From JBECKW01 sp040235505 (GTDB lineage: Bacteria; Desulfobacterota; Desulfobacteria; Desulfobacterales; JAFDDL01), in assembly GCA_040235505.1 (NCBI GenBank), contig JBECKW010000136.1, forward strand, positions 1-64,000: 64,000 nucleotides of DNA. The letters are read 5' to 3'. A program made the position numbers and the translations under genes. The notes under the pieces are model-generated. The model was not told the DNA's origin, did not search any database, and worked only from the letters and a program-made list of their open reading frames with translations. Shown in pieces: positions 33,674 through 42,814 of the stretch. Each line of letters begins with the position of its first letter. Position 1 is the first letter of the stretch.

Positions 33674-36187
33674 ATGGCAACTTCCTCAAAACTCCCGGCG
33701 GATGGCCTTATGACCCCCAAAAGATCCAGAAGTTCTCGTTCCGAAATTCTGCCACCGATGGATGCCAAATCCGTAGCCAAAAGTATACGCAGGCATATCC
33801 AGTTTTCCCTTGGAAACGATCCGATGTTCCCGACCAAATTTTCCTGCTTCATGGGCCTTGCCTTGACTGTCAGAGACCGAATGCTTGCGGATTGGATTGG
33901 AACCCAGCGATCACTCTATAACACGCTGAGCAAGCGGGTATATTACCTGAGCATGGAATTTTTGCCCGGTCGTTTTTTGAAAAACTATATCCTGAATCTT
34001 CAATTAGAACCCCAGGTGAGGGAAGCATTGGAGACATTGGGATTCGAACTCGACGACATCGAAGAAGAGGAATGGGATGCCGGTCTCGGCAATGGCGGGC
34101 TTGGGAGACTAGCCTCCTGCTACATGGATTCCATGGCGACGCTTAAAATCCCAGGGTACGGATACGGCATTCGATATGATTACGGGATTTTCCATCAGGT
34201 AATCGAGGACGGGTATCAGGTGGAGAACTGCGACAATTGGCTTCGGCGCGGAAGCCCCTGGGAAATTCAGCGGGTGGAAATCATGATGCCGGTGGGCTAC
34301 TATGGAAAAAGTGAGACCTACACCGATATGGATGGATATGTTCGATACCGATGGATTCCCGGTGAAACGGTCATGGCCAAGGCGTGCGATATTCTTGTGC
34401 CGGGATACGGCGGCGGATATGTAACGAACATGCGCCTCTGGGCTGCCCACTCAAGCCGTGAGATGAACCTCTCCGAATTCAACCTGGGGGATTATATCGG
34501 GGCGGTTGAAAACAAGGTCTACAGCGAAACAATATCCAAAGTACTTTACCCGAGCGACGAAGCTGAATCCGGAAAGGAACTTCGTCTCAAGCAGCAATAT
34601 TTTTTCGTGTCCGCCACCATACAGGATATTTTCAGACGATATAAAAAACAGCGGAAATCATTTTCGGATTTTCCGAATTTCGTTGCCATCCAACTCAACG
34701 ACACTCATCCGGCCATTGCGGTACCGGAGCTCATGAGACTTCTTCTGGATGAAGAACGTCTTGAATGGGATGTCGCCTGGAAAATATGTGAAAAAACGTT
34801 TGCTTATACAAACCATACGGTACTTCCCGAGGCACTGGAAACCTGGCCGGTCGAGTTGATCGCCCGTGTTTTGCCGCGGCATTTGGATATCATATACGAA
34901 ATAAACCAGCGTTTCCTGGAATCGGTGCGGGCTGAATTCCCCGCTGAGACCGATCTGCCGGCCAGAATATCGATGATCCTCGAAGGACGTATTCGAAAAG
35001 TGCGCATGGCGCATCTGGCGATCGTGGGCAGCCACTGCGTCAACGGTGTGGCGGCGCTCCACACACAGATTCTAAAAAAAGGATATTTCAGCCACTTTAA
35101 CCGGATCTTTCCGGATCGCATTCAGAACGTCACCAACGGCATCACCCCTCGCCGGTGGCTTCACCAGGCCAATCCGGCCCTGGGCGAGCTTGTCACTGAA
35201 AACATAGGGCCCGGATGGATCACGCGGCTTGATGAACTCAAACGGCTGGAGTCCTTCGCCGATGACCCCGAATTCAGAAAAAAGTGGATGGCGGTAAAGA
35301 AATCGAATAAAAAACGTCTTGCCCGGTACATTCTCCGGAAAACCGGGTTGGGTGTTATTCCGGATACGCTGTTCGATGTTCATGTAAAGCGGATGCATGA
35401 ATATAAACGTCAGCTTCTCAATCTGCTTCATGTGGTCACGCTGTACGAACGCATCAAAGCGTCGCCTGAAAGCGATTTCGTTCCAAGAACCGTTATCTTT
35501 GCGGGTAAAGCGGCGCCGTCGTATCAGCAGGCTAAGCTGATCATCAAGCTGATCAATTCGGTTGCCGATGTCGTCAATACCGATCCCGATGTGGACGGGC
35601 GTCTCAAGGTTATTTTTCTGCCAAACTACTGCATCTCACAGGCGGAAAAGGTGATTCCGGCCGCCGACTTGTCCCAGCAGATTTCAACGGCCGGCATGGA
35701 AGCCTCGGGGACCGGCAATATGAAATTCGCCTTGAACGGTGCCCTCACCATCGGCACGTTGGACGGCGCCAATATCGAAATCATGGAAGCGGTGGGAAAA
35801 GATAATATTTTCACTTTCGGTCTGACTTCCGGTGAGGTGTTGTCACTCCGGGAAACAGGCTACAACCCACGGGATTTTTACCAAAAGGACCCTGAACTTA
35901 AAAAAGTGCTGGAAATGATCGGAACAGGTGTATTTTCAAAAATTTCCCCGCAATTGTTCCAGCCGATTCTGTCCATATTGTTGGACAGGGGAGACCCGTT
36001 CATGGTCCTGGCGGACTATCGTGCCTATCTGACAGCCCAGGCAAAGGTTGAAATGCTGTACAAAGATCAGGAAAAATGGACGAAGAAGGCGATTCTCAAT
36101 ACTGCAAATATGGGGTATTTTTCAAGCGATCGGGCGATTCTCGAATATTCTGAAAAGATCTGGCATGTCAAGCCGGTCGATACATGA
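33674..36187 (+). CDS. glgP: Glycogen/starch phosphorylase
   Basis: 837 residues, the usual length. It releases glucose-1-phosphate from alpha-1,4-glucans. Visible are the active-site glycine loop EEEWDAGLGNGGLGRLASCY, QLNDTHPAI, the catalytic AHLAIVGSHCVNG, and the PLP-lysine region EASGTGNMKFALNGALTIGT followed by LDGANIE. A short Ser/Lys-rich N-terminal tail lacks the mammalian Ser14 context. No other glycogen gene is nearby, so it is not part of a glg operon here. Confidence 0.95.
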   Translation: MATSSKLPADGLMTPKRSRSSRSEILPPMDAKSVAKSIRRHIQFSLGNDPMFPTKFSCFMGLALTVRDRMLADWIGTQRSLYNTLSKRVYYLSMEFLPGRFLKNYILNLQLEPQVREALETLGFELDDIEEEEWDAGLGNGGLGRLASCYMDSMATLKIPGYGYGIRYDYGIFHQVIEDGYQVENCDNWLRRGSPWEIQRVEIMMPVGYYGKSETYTDMDGYVRYRWIPGETVMAKACDILVPGYGGGYVTNMRLWAAHSSREMNLSEFNLGDYIGAVENKVYSETISKVLYPSDEAESGKELRLKQQYFFVSATIQDIFRRYKKQRKSFSDFPNFVAIQLNDTHPAIAVPELMRLLLDEERLEWDVAWKICEKTFAYTNHTVLPEALETWPVELIARVLPRHLDIIYEINQRFLESVRAEFPAETDLPARISMILEGRIRKVRMAHLAIVGSHCVNGVAALHTQILKKGYFSHFNRIFPDRIQNVTNGITPRRWLHQANPALGELVTENIGPGWITRLDELKRLESFADDPEFRKKWMAVKKSNKKRLARYILRKTGLGVIPDTLFDVHVKRMHEYKRQLLNLLHVVTLYERIKASPESDFVPRTVIFAGKAAPSYQQAKLIIKLINSVADVVNTDPDVDGRLKVIFLPNYCISQAEKVIPAADLSQQISTAGMEASGTGNMKFALNGALTIGTLDGANIEIMEAVGKDNIFTFGLTSGEVLSLRETGYNPRDFYQKDPELKKVLEMIGTGVFSKISPQLFQPILSILLDRGDPFMVLADYRAYLTAQAKVEMLYKDQEKWTKKAILNTANMGYFSSDRAILEYSEKIWHVKPVDT

Positions 36188-36241
36188 ATTCCTTTTCCCG
36201 GTCGTTCGTTTGCATCCATCCGAATCGGTACGTGAGGGCTT

Positions 36242-37504
36242 ATGAGCACCAGTACTGAAACAAACATCGAAGAACGCGATACCATTTCGTTTATCCGATA
36301 CCCGATCTTCAAGATGAATCATCAGTTATGGGGATACCGGGTGCGGTGTATCGACAAACACGGGGACGCCGGCCACCGGATACCCGGAGATGGAGACGTG
36401 TCGGAACTGGTTTCATCAAATTCCTATCTAGGTCTTGAGAAGCTTCTTTCCCAAGGCAGGAGCCTGATGGTGGATTTCAGCCAGCAAAGCATACTGAAAT
36501 CGATTCCCTATGCCCTTCCTCAGTCAAATTCCGCCATCCGGATCAAAGAGACAACACGCTTTGACGATCCCCTGATTTCGGCCCTGAAAAAACTCAAATC
36601 GGATGGATATCGTATCGCGATCAGCCGGTTTTCAGGAAAAAACGCGCTTTCCGACATTTATAAACTGGCTGATATTTTATGCATGAAAACCGCCGGAAGA
36701 AACAGGGAAGAGCTTTCCGAGATGATGGAAGCCGCCCGGCCTTTCAATGCGAAGGTGATGGGGGAAATGGTCCGGGACCGGGAACATTTTATTCGATGTT
36801 CGGAACTCGGTTTCGCTCTGTTCCAAGGCTCCTTTTTTAAAACCCCTGAAAAAATATCGGTTCGGAAAATCTCGTCAAATGAGGCCGCCCGATTCAAGCT
36901 CATGAAAATTATTGAGGGGGACACACCGGATTTTGAGAAACTTGCCGACACCATCCAAAGCGATGTCACCATCAGCCTTCGGTTGCTGACCTATCTGAAT
37001 TCTGCAGCCTTCGGCCTCGTCAGCAAAATAAGCTCTATCCAACAGGCAATTACCATGCTTGGGTGGGAAAATATGAAAAAATGGCTGAGGGTGGTGATTC
37101 TTTCCGATGTTTCAAAACACACCTATGCCCAGGATCTGGTGATGCTTTCTTCCCAAAGGGGAAAATTTCTGGAGATCGTCATAGAGGATCACGATTTTTG
37201 GGGATTTTCTCCGGACAGCATGTTCCTGCTCGGTGTTTTTTCGCTGTTGGACACGCTTTTGGGCATGCCGATGGAAAAAATAACCGCCCATCTTCCCCTT
37301 GAGGAAAAATTGAAGTCGGCGCTTCTTCGCGACACCAACAGTGAATACACACCTTTCATAAAGCTCGCGGAATACATGGAGGATGCGGAATGGGAACAAG
37401 CCGACCGCATGATTCAGCAGCTGAGCATGAACAGGGAAAAAGTAAAAAGCGCATTTCATTCCGCCGTCGAATGGGCAAATGAACTGACCAGTCTGCATTC
37501 ATGA
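36242..37504 (+). CDS. EAL-HDOD signalling protein (YuxH type)
   Basis: 420 residues. The first ~200 resemble a degenerate EAL fold (FIRYPIFKMNHQLWGYRVRC) without the catalytic Glu-Ala-Leu triplet, so it probably does not cleave c-di-GMP. Residues ~215-400 are an HDOD domain (FEKLADTIQSDVTISLRLLTYLNS, ISSIQQAITMLGWENMKKWL). This pairing is typical of regulators of motility, stress or the cell cycle. GAGG precedes the ATG. It follows glgP by 54 nt and may be co-transcribed. Confidence 0.85.
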   Translation: MSTSTETNIEERDTISFIRYPIFKMNHQLWGYRVRCIDKHGDAGHRIPGDGDVSELVSSNSYLGLEKLLSQGRSLMVDFSQQSILKSIPYALPQSNSAIRIKETTRFDDPLISALKKLKSDGYRIAISRFSGKNALSDIYKLADILCMKTAGRNREELSEMMEAARPFNAKVMGEMVRDREHFIRCSELGFALFQGSFFKTPEKISVRKISSNEAARFKLMKIIEGDTPDFEKLADTIQSDVTISLRLLTYLNSAAFGLVSKISSIQQAITMLGWENMKKWLRVVILSDVSKHTYAQDLVMLSSQRGKFLEIVIEDHDFWGFSPDSMFLLGVFSLLDTLLGMPMEKITAHLPLEEKLKSALLRDTNSEYTPFIKLAEYMEDAEWEQADRMIQQLSMNREKVKSAFHSAVEWANELTSLHS

Positions 37505-37554
37505 GCCGTCATTGGAAAATTGAGATCCTGAAAAAAATATGATACCAAGCACGG

Positions 37555-37653
37555 AGGTCTCAGGTGCCAGCGACTGCGTTGACGCCGCTTCACCCTCAAC
37601 GTTTCAAGGCACTCCGAACCGCAGGCGAGACATCCTGCTGGCACCTGAAACCT
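37555..37653. repeat. Long inverted repeat (17-bp arms, 65-nt loop)
   Basis: Arms 37555-37571 and 37637-37653 match as reverse complements at 16 of 17 positions (core TCAGGTGCCAGC / GCTGGCACCTGA). It lies in the 205-nt gap between the EAL-HDOD and TPR genes. No T-run follows, so it is not a standard terminator; a REP- or MITE-like element or an RNA structure is possible. Confidence 0.75.
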
Positions 37654-37708
37654 GTCGAAGATCCCGGCGTCGGGGAAACCTATAACCTTATATTGGATTG
37701 TCATTATT

Positions 37709-38332
37709 ATGAAAAATAACGATCAAAACACAAAAAAAGCCATAACGACACAAACCGCCATCATATTGTCATTTATCATGCTCGTGGTTGGTTTTGTCGG
37801 GGGAATTGTTTACAGTGCGTTTAAAATGAAAAATCCGGTGGCGCAAACATCCTCGATGGTTGCATCCGAAAATGCCAATACCGGACAGGAGGCAACTTCC
37901 GAGCAGAAGAAAGAAGTCGAAGAACTCGAAAAAGCTACGGAACAATCGCCTGAAAACGCTGGTGCATGGATCGCTCTTGGAAATGCATGTTTTGATTACA
38001 ACATGACCCAAAAAGCAATTCATGCGTATGAGACGGCTTTGAAATACAGCCCCAATAATGCCGATGTCTGGACGGATCTCGGTATCATGTACCGGAGGGA
38101 CGGAAATTCCGAAAAGGCGGTTTCCGCCTTTGATCAGGCGCAAAAAGTTTCCCCGGGGCACGAAATGTCCCTTTTCAACAAGGGGATTGTCCTCATGCAC
38201 GATTTAAACGACATGCCCGGTGCCCTGGCGGCATGGGAAAAGCTGCTTCAAGACCATCCGGATGCGAAGACCCCCGGCGGCATGCCGATAAAGGAGCTCG
38301 TTGAAAAGCTAAAAGCCAGCATGGACAATTGA
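37709..38332 (+). CDS. Membrane-anchored TPR protein
   Basis: 207 residues. One N-terminal membrane helix (AIILSFIMLVVGFVGGIVYS), a Gln/Glu-rich linker, then about three TPR units (AWIALGNACFDYNMTQKAIHAY, DVWTDLGIMYRRDGNSEKAVSA and a third more divergent). It resembles the TPR part of cytochrome c biogenesis factors (CcmH/CycH), but no ccm gene is near, so only a scaffold role is supported. Its stop is 2 nt from the convergent M48 stop. No Shine-Dalgarno is visible. Confidence 0.85.
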   Translation: MKNNDQNTKKAITTQTAIILSFIMLVVGFVGGIVYSAFKMKNPVAQTSSMVASENANTGQEATSEQKKEVEELEKATEQSPENAGAWIALGNACFDYNMTQKAIHAYETALKYSPNNADVWTDLGIMYRRDGNSEKAVSAFDQAQKVSPGHEMSLFNKGIVLMHDLNDMPGALAAWEKLLQDHPDAKTPGGMPIKELVEKLKASMDN

Positions 38333-38334
38333 GG

Positions 38335-39570
38335 CTATCCAATATTCAAGATTGCTTCAATTCTTTTGAGGATCGGCGGATGGGAGTAATTCAGCGCTAC
38401 GTAGAAGGGGTGGGGTGTCAGGTTGGAAAGATTCTGAGCGGACAGTTTTTTCAATGCGGTTGACAATGCGAGCGGGTCCCGTGTCTTTTCGACAGCGAAC
38501 CGGTCCGCGAGATATTCATTGCGTCGGGAATTCAGCTGCATCAAGAAGCCCAGTAGCATCTCAACAGGCGAATACAGCATACCGAAGAAAATCATCCCCG
38601 CATATACTGAAGAGTAATCCATGTAAAACGCTTCGAAAAGAGGCGGCAGTGAAATGAATATCGAAAGAAGGTAAAACAGCACCCCTGTATGCAGGATGCC
38701 GATGACGGTGCTTTGCCATATATGATGGAGTTTGTAATGCCCCATCTCATGACCCATCACGGCCACCAGTTCGGGGACGGTGGTTTTTTCAACCAGAGTG
38801 TCAAATAGCACGATGCGTTTGCTTCGGCCGAAGCCAGTGAAAAACGCATTGGATTTGCTGCTTCTGCGGGAGCCGTCCATTAGAAAGACATTTTTAAGCG
38901 GGAAGTGGATACGTTCGGCCAGAGAAAAGAGAGCGCTTTTCAGTTCACCGTGTTCCAATGGAGAAAACTTGTTGAAAAGCGGCATGATCCAGGTGGGACC
39001 GACAAATCGAATCAGGAGCGCAAACACTGAAACCGCTATCCAGCAATACCACCATGCATTCGAACCGCAATATCCGAAAAAGGCAAGCACTCCGGCCATC
39101 AACGGAATGCCGAGTATGACGGCCAGCAGGAGCCCCTTGATGAGATCCAGGATGTAGGTTTTCCATGTCGTCTTGTTGAATCCGAATTTTTCCTCGATAA
39201 CGAACGTGTGGTAAATGCCGAACGGGAACCCGAGAATTGCCTTTAAAAGAAGCAGGGTCGCAATATATAGGATGCCGGTAAAAACCGGCCCTTTCCCGAA
39301 ACCTCGTGCAAGATGATCGAGCGCGTTGAAGCCGCCGAGGAACCAGAAACACAGAAGCGCTGTCAGGTTTACGGCGGATACGATCCATTCAAAATTTGTG
39401 TTTACCGTTAAATATTTCTGAGATTCAGCGTATCGTCCGGTATCGTAAACATCCTGAAAAGTGTGCGGAAGTTCAGGAGACATGTGCTTCAGGTTAAGGA
39501 TATCAGCGAAGAAATGAAGGCAAGTATCCACCCCGAGCGCAACCAGGATAATGACGACGATGAAGTTCAA
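38335..39570 (-). CDS. M48-family membrane metalloprotease (Ste24-like)
   Basis: 411 residues with several membrane helices. The zinc motif is HEMGHYKLHHIW (HExxH) and the third ligand lies in NEYLADRFA. The N-terminal M48 extension typical of Ste24/CAAX prenyl protease 1 is present (YDTGRYAESQKYLTVNT, KTTWKTYILDLIKGLLL). The bacterial role is probably membrane-protein quality control. The start codon is TTG, 12 nt after ahcY; an operon with ahcY is likely but without obvious functional link. Confidence 0.9.
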   Translation of the reverse strand: MNFIVVIILVALGVDTCLHFFADILNLKHMSPELPHTFQDVYDTGRYAESQKYLTVNTNFEWIVSAVNLTALLCFWFLGGFNALDHLARGFGKGPVFTGILYIATLLLLKAILGFPFGIYHTFVIEEKFGFNKTTWKTYILDLIKGLLLAVILGIPLMAGVLAFFGYCGSNAWWYCWIAVSVFALLIRFVGPTWIMPLFNKFSPLEHGELKSALFSLAERIHFPLKNVFLMDGSRRSSKSNAFFTGFGRSKRIVLFDTLVEKTTVPELVAVMGHEMGHYKLHHIWQSTVIGILHTGVLFYLLSIFISLPPLFEAFYMDYSSVYAGMIFFGMLYSPVEMLLGFLMQLNSRRNEYLADRFAVEKTRDPLALSTALKKLSAQNLSNLTPHPFYVALNYSHPPILKRIEAILNIG

Positions 39571-39582
39571 CAGTCTGTGATC

Positions 39583-41025
39583 CTAATAACGATAGTGCGC
39601 CGGTTTAAACGGCCCCTCCACTGGTACGCCGATATAATCGGCCTGCTTTTGCGTCAGGCGGGTCAGCTTGACGCCCAGTTTGTCCAAGTGAAGCCTGGCC
39701 ACTTCCTCATCCAGTTTTTTGCTGAGGGTAGTGACGCCAATCGGTCGGGGATTCGCCCAAAGATCCATTTGGGCCATTGCCTGGTTTGTGAAAGAATTGG
39801 ACATGACAAAGGATGGATGCCCGGTGGCACAGCCGAGATTCACCAGTCGTCCTTCGGCAAGAAGGAAAATGACATGCCCGTCGGGGAAGCAGTATTTATC
39901 CACTTGGGCCTTGATGTTCTCCTTTTGTATACCCGGGTATGCCTGGAGTTTATCGACCTCTATTTCATTGTCGAAGTGGCCGATATTGCAAACGATGGAC
40001 TGGTCCTTCATATTTTCCATATGCTCAATGCGTACGATATTGCAATTTCCGGTGGCCGAGACGAAGATGGTTGCTTCGGAGAGTGCATCTTCCAGTGTAG
40101 TGACTTCAAAGCCCTCCATGGCCGCCTGCAGGGCGCAGATCGGATCGATCTCCGTAACAAGCACCCGGGCCCCGAATCCGCGCATGGATTGGGCACAACC
40201 CTTTCCCACATCACCATATCCGCAAACGCAGACCACTTTGCCGGCGACCATGATATCCGTTGCGCGTTTGATGCCGTCGGCAAGAGATTCCCGGCAACCA
40301 TACAAATTGTCGAATTTGGATTTCGTTACGGAATCGTTGACATTGACAGCGGGAAACAGAAGTTTTTTATCCTGCATCATCTGATAGAGACGCCCAACCC
40401 CCGTTGTGGTTTCCTCCGATACGCCCACGATCTCCTTTACACGTTGATGCCAATACATGGGATCTTTTTCTAGTTGACGTTTCAATAGGGCGTTGATGAT
40501 GGACAACTCCCGGTTGGTGGTCGGCTTGTCGAGGATTTCAGGCGTTTCTTCAGCCTGGTAGCCCCGATGTATCAGAAGAGTTGCATCGCCGCCGTCGTCT
40601 ACAATCAGTTGAGGACCTTTTCCGCCGGGAAAGTTGAGAGCCTGGAAAGTACATTCCCAATACTCCTCGAGAGATTCACCCTTCCAGGCAAAAACCGGAG
40701 TTCCGGTTGCCGCAATTGCCGCGGCGGCATGGTCCTGGGTGGAAAAAATATTGCACGATGCCCAGCGCACATCCGCGCCCAGCGCTTTGAGGGTTTCGAT
40801 GAGAATCGCGGTTTGAATGGTCATATGAAGGGAGCCGGATATTCTGGCCCCTTGAAGCGGGTGGTTCGCCGCATATTTTTCCCTCACAGCCATCAGCCCG
40901 GGCATTTCCTGCTCTGAGATCAAAATTTCTTTTCGACCGAAATCTGCAAGGGATTCATCGGCCACTTTATAAGATAGATGCGAATAGTCTGGAAGCTTGA
41001 TTCCTGCGACGGCATGTTCTAACAT
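39583..41025 (-). CDS. ahcY: S-adenosylhomocysteinase AhcY
   Basis: 480 residues. It hydrolyses SAH to adenosine and homocysteine with bound NAD. Signatures are SCNIFSTQDHAAAAI, the NAD-binding VCGYGDVGKGCAQSMRGFG, NIGHFDNEI and the C-terminal KPAHYRY whose Lys/Tyr contact NAD of the partner subunit. AAAGGAG precedes the ATG. No SAH or SAM riboswitch was recognised upstream. Confidence 0.97.
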   Translation of the reverse strand: MLEHAVAGIKLPDYSHLSYKVADESLADFGRKEILISEQEMPGLMAVREKYAANHPLQGARISGSLHMTIQTAILIETLKALGADVRWASCNIFSTQDHAAAAIAATGTPVFAWKGESLEEYWECTFQALNFPGGKGPQLIVDDGGDATLLIHRGYQAEETPEILDKPTTNRELSIINALLKRQLEKDPMYWHQRVKEIVGVSEETTTGVGRLYQMMQDKKLLFPAVNVNDSVTKSKFDNLYGCRESLADGIKRATDIMVAGKVVCVCGYGDVGKGCAQSMRGFGARVLVTEIDPICALQAAMEGFEVTTLEDALSEATIFVSATGNCNIVRIEHMENMKDQSIVCNIGHFDNEIEVDKLQAYPGIQKENIKAQVDKYCFPDGHVIFLLAEGRLVNLGCATGHPSFVMSNSFTNQAMAQMDLWANPRPIGVTTLSKKLDEEVARLHLDKLGVKLTRLTQKQADYIGVPVEGPFKPAHYRY

Positions 41026-41143
41026 TTACTTCTCCTTTACGCGGTTGTCTTTGTATATACTTGGACAAAAAAATCCCGGACAGCAGGGACGAATATTCCG
41101 TTATTAACAAATTTATCGATTATTCTTCAGAATACACAGAAAG

Positions 41144-42532
41144 TCAAGCAGCGTCGTCTTGATGGCTCTTGTTATCAGAGGTGGATTGTATCCACTCCAG
41201 GAACAAATCGACGCTTTCGGGGCAAAGCTGAGACCCTCTGACGTCTTCGATGATCTGCAGGGCCCTTTCCTTTGGGAGGCTATTTCGATAAGGACGGTTG
41301 CTGATAAGGGCATGATATGTGTCGGCCACGGCGGTAATCCGGGCCCAAAAGGGAATCTTGGTCCCCTTGAGGCCCTCCGGATATCCTTTCCCGTCAAAAC
41401 GTTCATGATGACTCAACACGATGGGGATTGCTTTTTCGAGGCTTGGAATCGGCGCCAATATTTTCGCCCCGATCACCGGGTGGCGCTTAATCATTGCAAA
41501 TTCAGCATCGGTCAGCTTTCCCGGTTTTAAAAGTACATCGTCCCGTACGCCGATTTTCCCCATATCATGAAGCCTGGCTGCAATTTCGATGTCCTCCAGT
41601 TCATCCTGGGCGATATTCATTCGCTTTGCGAGTTCGATGGTGATTTTGCTGACTTCCTCGGAATGTCCACGAGTATACTGGTCGCGGGCTTCCAGCGCCT
41701 GGACAAGACTCGAGATACTTGCCAGCATGGCCTGTCGCTCAGTTTCGAGCCGCTCCCTTTCTTTCAGCATGAGCTGGAAATGATCGGACAGGAGTTTTTC
41801 AACCATTATAACCAACTGATCGACGTTGAAAGGCTTTACAATATAAGTGGCCGCGCCGCTTTGAAGCATCTGGCGCATGCGGTATCGATCGCTTTCAGAG
41901 CTCATACATACGAAAGGAATCGATGAGAATTCCGGATGCTGTCTCAGGGTGCGGCAAAGGGTCAAGCCATCCATTACGGGCATGTTGAGATCACTGATAA
42001 TGAGATCCGGTCTGTGCACGGAAAGTACGTCTATTGCCTGCCGGCCGTTCTGGGCCGTAAGAACGTCAAACCCCTCTTTTAAAAGTCCGGTTTGAACAAT
42101 GTTCGTAATCAGTCTGGAATCGTCAACCACAAGAACCAGGCGCTTTTTGAGCAGTCTTGTCTTTTCTAGCAGGTTTTCGACGACTTTGGGGAGCTGCTGC
42201 TGGGCATTGGTTTTGGAAACATAGGCGGAGGCACCGACTTCAAAGCCTTGCTCAATATCGGATTCCTTATCGTGGGAGCTGAGGATAACAACCGGAATAT
42301 TATTAACTTTTGGACTTAATTTCAATGCCTTGCAGAATGTAAACCCATCCATTATGGGCATGTCTACATCCGTAATAATCAAATCATATGGCCTTTGATG
42401 AGCGCTTTCGAGACCGATTTGACCGTTCTCAGCCTGGTCAAGTTCCAAGGTCAGCGGTCGAAGGGTTCTGTACAGTGCATTTCTAATGGCGGTGCTGTCG
42501 TCAACGATTAGTATTCTCGGTTGATGTTTCAT
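41144..42532 (-). CDS. Response regulator REC-REC-HD-GYP (c-di-GMP phosphodiesterase)
   Basis: 462 residues. REC1 spans ~6-120 (phospho-acceptor Asp55 in ITDVDMP) and REC2 ~131-245 (Asp181 in ISDLNMP). A coiled linker (KERERLETERQAMLASISSL) leads to an HD-GYP domain at ~285-455 with HDMGKIG and HHERFDGKGYPEGLKG intact. Such enzymes hydrolyse c-di-GMP. The DxxDAL motif reads DTYHAL. Two receivers in tandem imply two inputs; no histidine kinase is adjacent. Confidence 0.93.
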   Translation of the reverse strand: MKHQPRILIVDDSTAIRNALYRTLRPLTLELDQAENGQIGLESAHQRPYDLIITDVDMPIMDGFTFCKALKLSPKVNNIPVVILSSHDKESDIEQGFEVGASAYVSKTNAQQQLPKVVENLLEKTRLLKKRLVLVVDDSRLITNIVQTGLLKEGFDVLTAQNGRQAIDVLSVHRPDLIISDLNMPVMDGLTLCRTLRQHPEFSSIPFVCMSSESDRYRMRQMLQSGAATYIVKPFNVDQLVIMVEKLLSDHFQLMLKERERLETERQAMLASISSLVQALEARDQYTRGHSEEVSKITIELAKRMNIAQDELEDIEIAARLHDMGKIGVRDDVLLKPGKLTDAEFAMIKRHPVIGAKILAPIPSLEKAIPIVLSHHERFDGKGYPEGLKGTKIPFWARITAVADTYHALISNRPYRNSLPKERALQIIEDVRGSQLCPESVDLFLEWIQSTSDNKSHQDDAA

Positions 42533-42689
42533 GAGTATGAAAACGTTCCCTTGAACAACTGATTAAGTTCAATAATGTTCGTGAGTACCTCTTCATAGTA
42601 ATCGGCAATCAGAAAATATTCTTTAAGGCAAGATGAACAATTAATTCAAGATAAAAAATAATGGGAAGGTTCAAGATGCTCGAAACATT

Positions 42690-42705
42690 GAATCTTTAAA
42701 GATTC
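42690..42705. promoter_or_regulatory. Perfect 16-bp palindrome, possible operator
   Basis: GAATCTTTAAAGATTC reads the same on both strands and ends 9 bp upstream of a -35 box at 42715. Its position fits an activator or repressor site for the DHH-CBS gene. Confidence 0.45.
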
Positions 42706-42714
42706 CAAATCCTC

Positions 42715-42742
42715 TTGACGATAATATAAAAAGAGCTATTCT
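42715..42742 (+). promoter_or_regulatory. Promoter for the DHH-CBS gene
   Basis: TTGACG, 16-nt spacer, TATTCT, about 70 nt before the TTG start at 42815. The remainder of the 280-nt intergenic region shows only the adjoining palindrome. Confidence 0.5.
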
Positions 42743-42814
42743 GGGCTCACGGACCTTCTTCTGGTATTGATCTGTCAACGTTCTGAAACCGCAGTCGGAT
42801 TTGTGGAGGTAAGT

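Noticed and set aside
38332..38335. Near-zero gaps and overlaps between convergent genes (also 20167-20192, 25253-25266, 59349-59351)
   Set aside because: Unusually compact but consistent with a gene-dense chromosome; no sign of frameshift or fusion.
39463..40473. 336-residue plus-strand frame
   Set aside because: Antisense to ahcY and the M48 gene, both with intact motifs.
41067..41089. Possible terminator of the HD-GYP gene (TCCC/GGGA stem plus seven T on the minus strand)
   Set aside because: Only four base pairs in the stem; too weak to call.
41026..41143. SAH or SAM riboswitch upstream of ahcY
   Set aside because: The 5' region is short and shows none of the conserved riboswitch cores.
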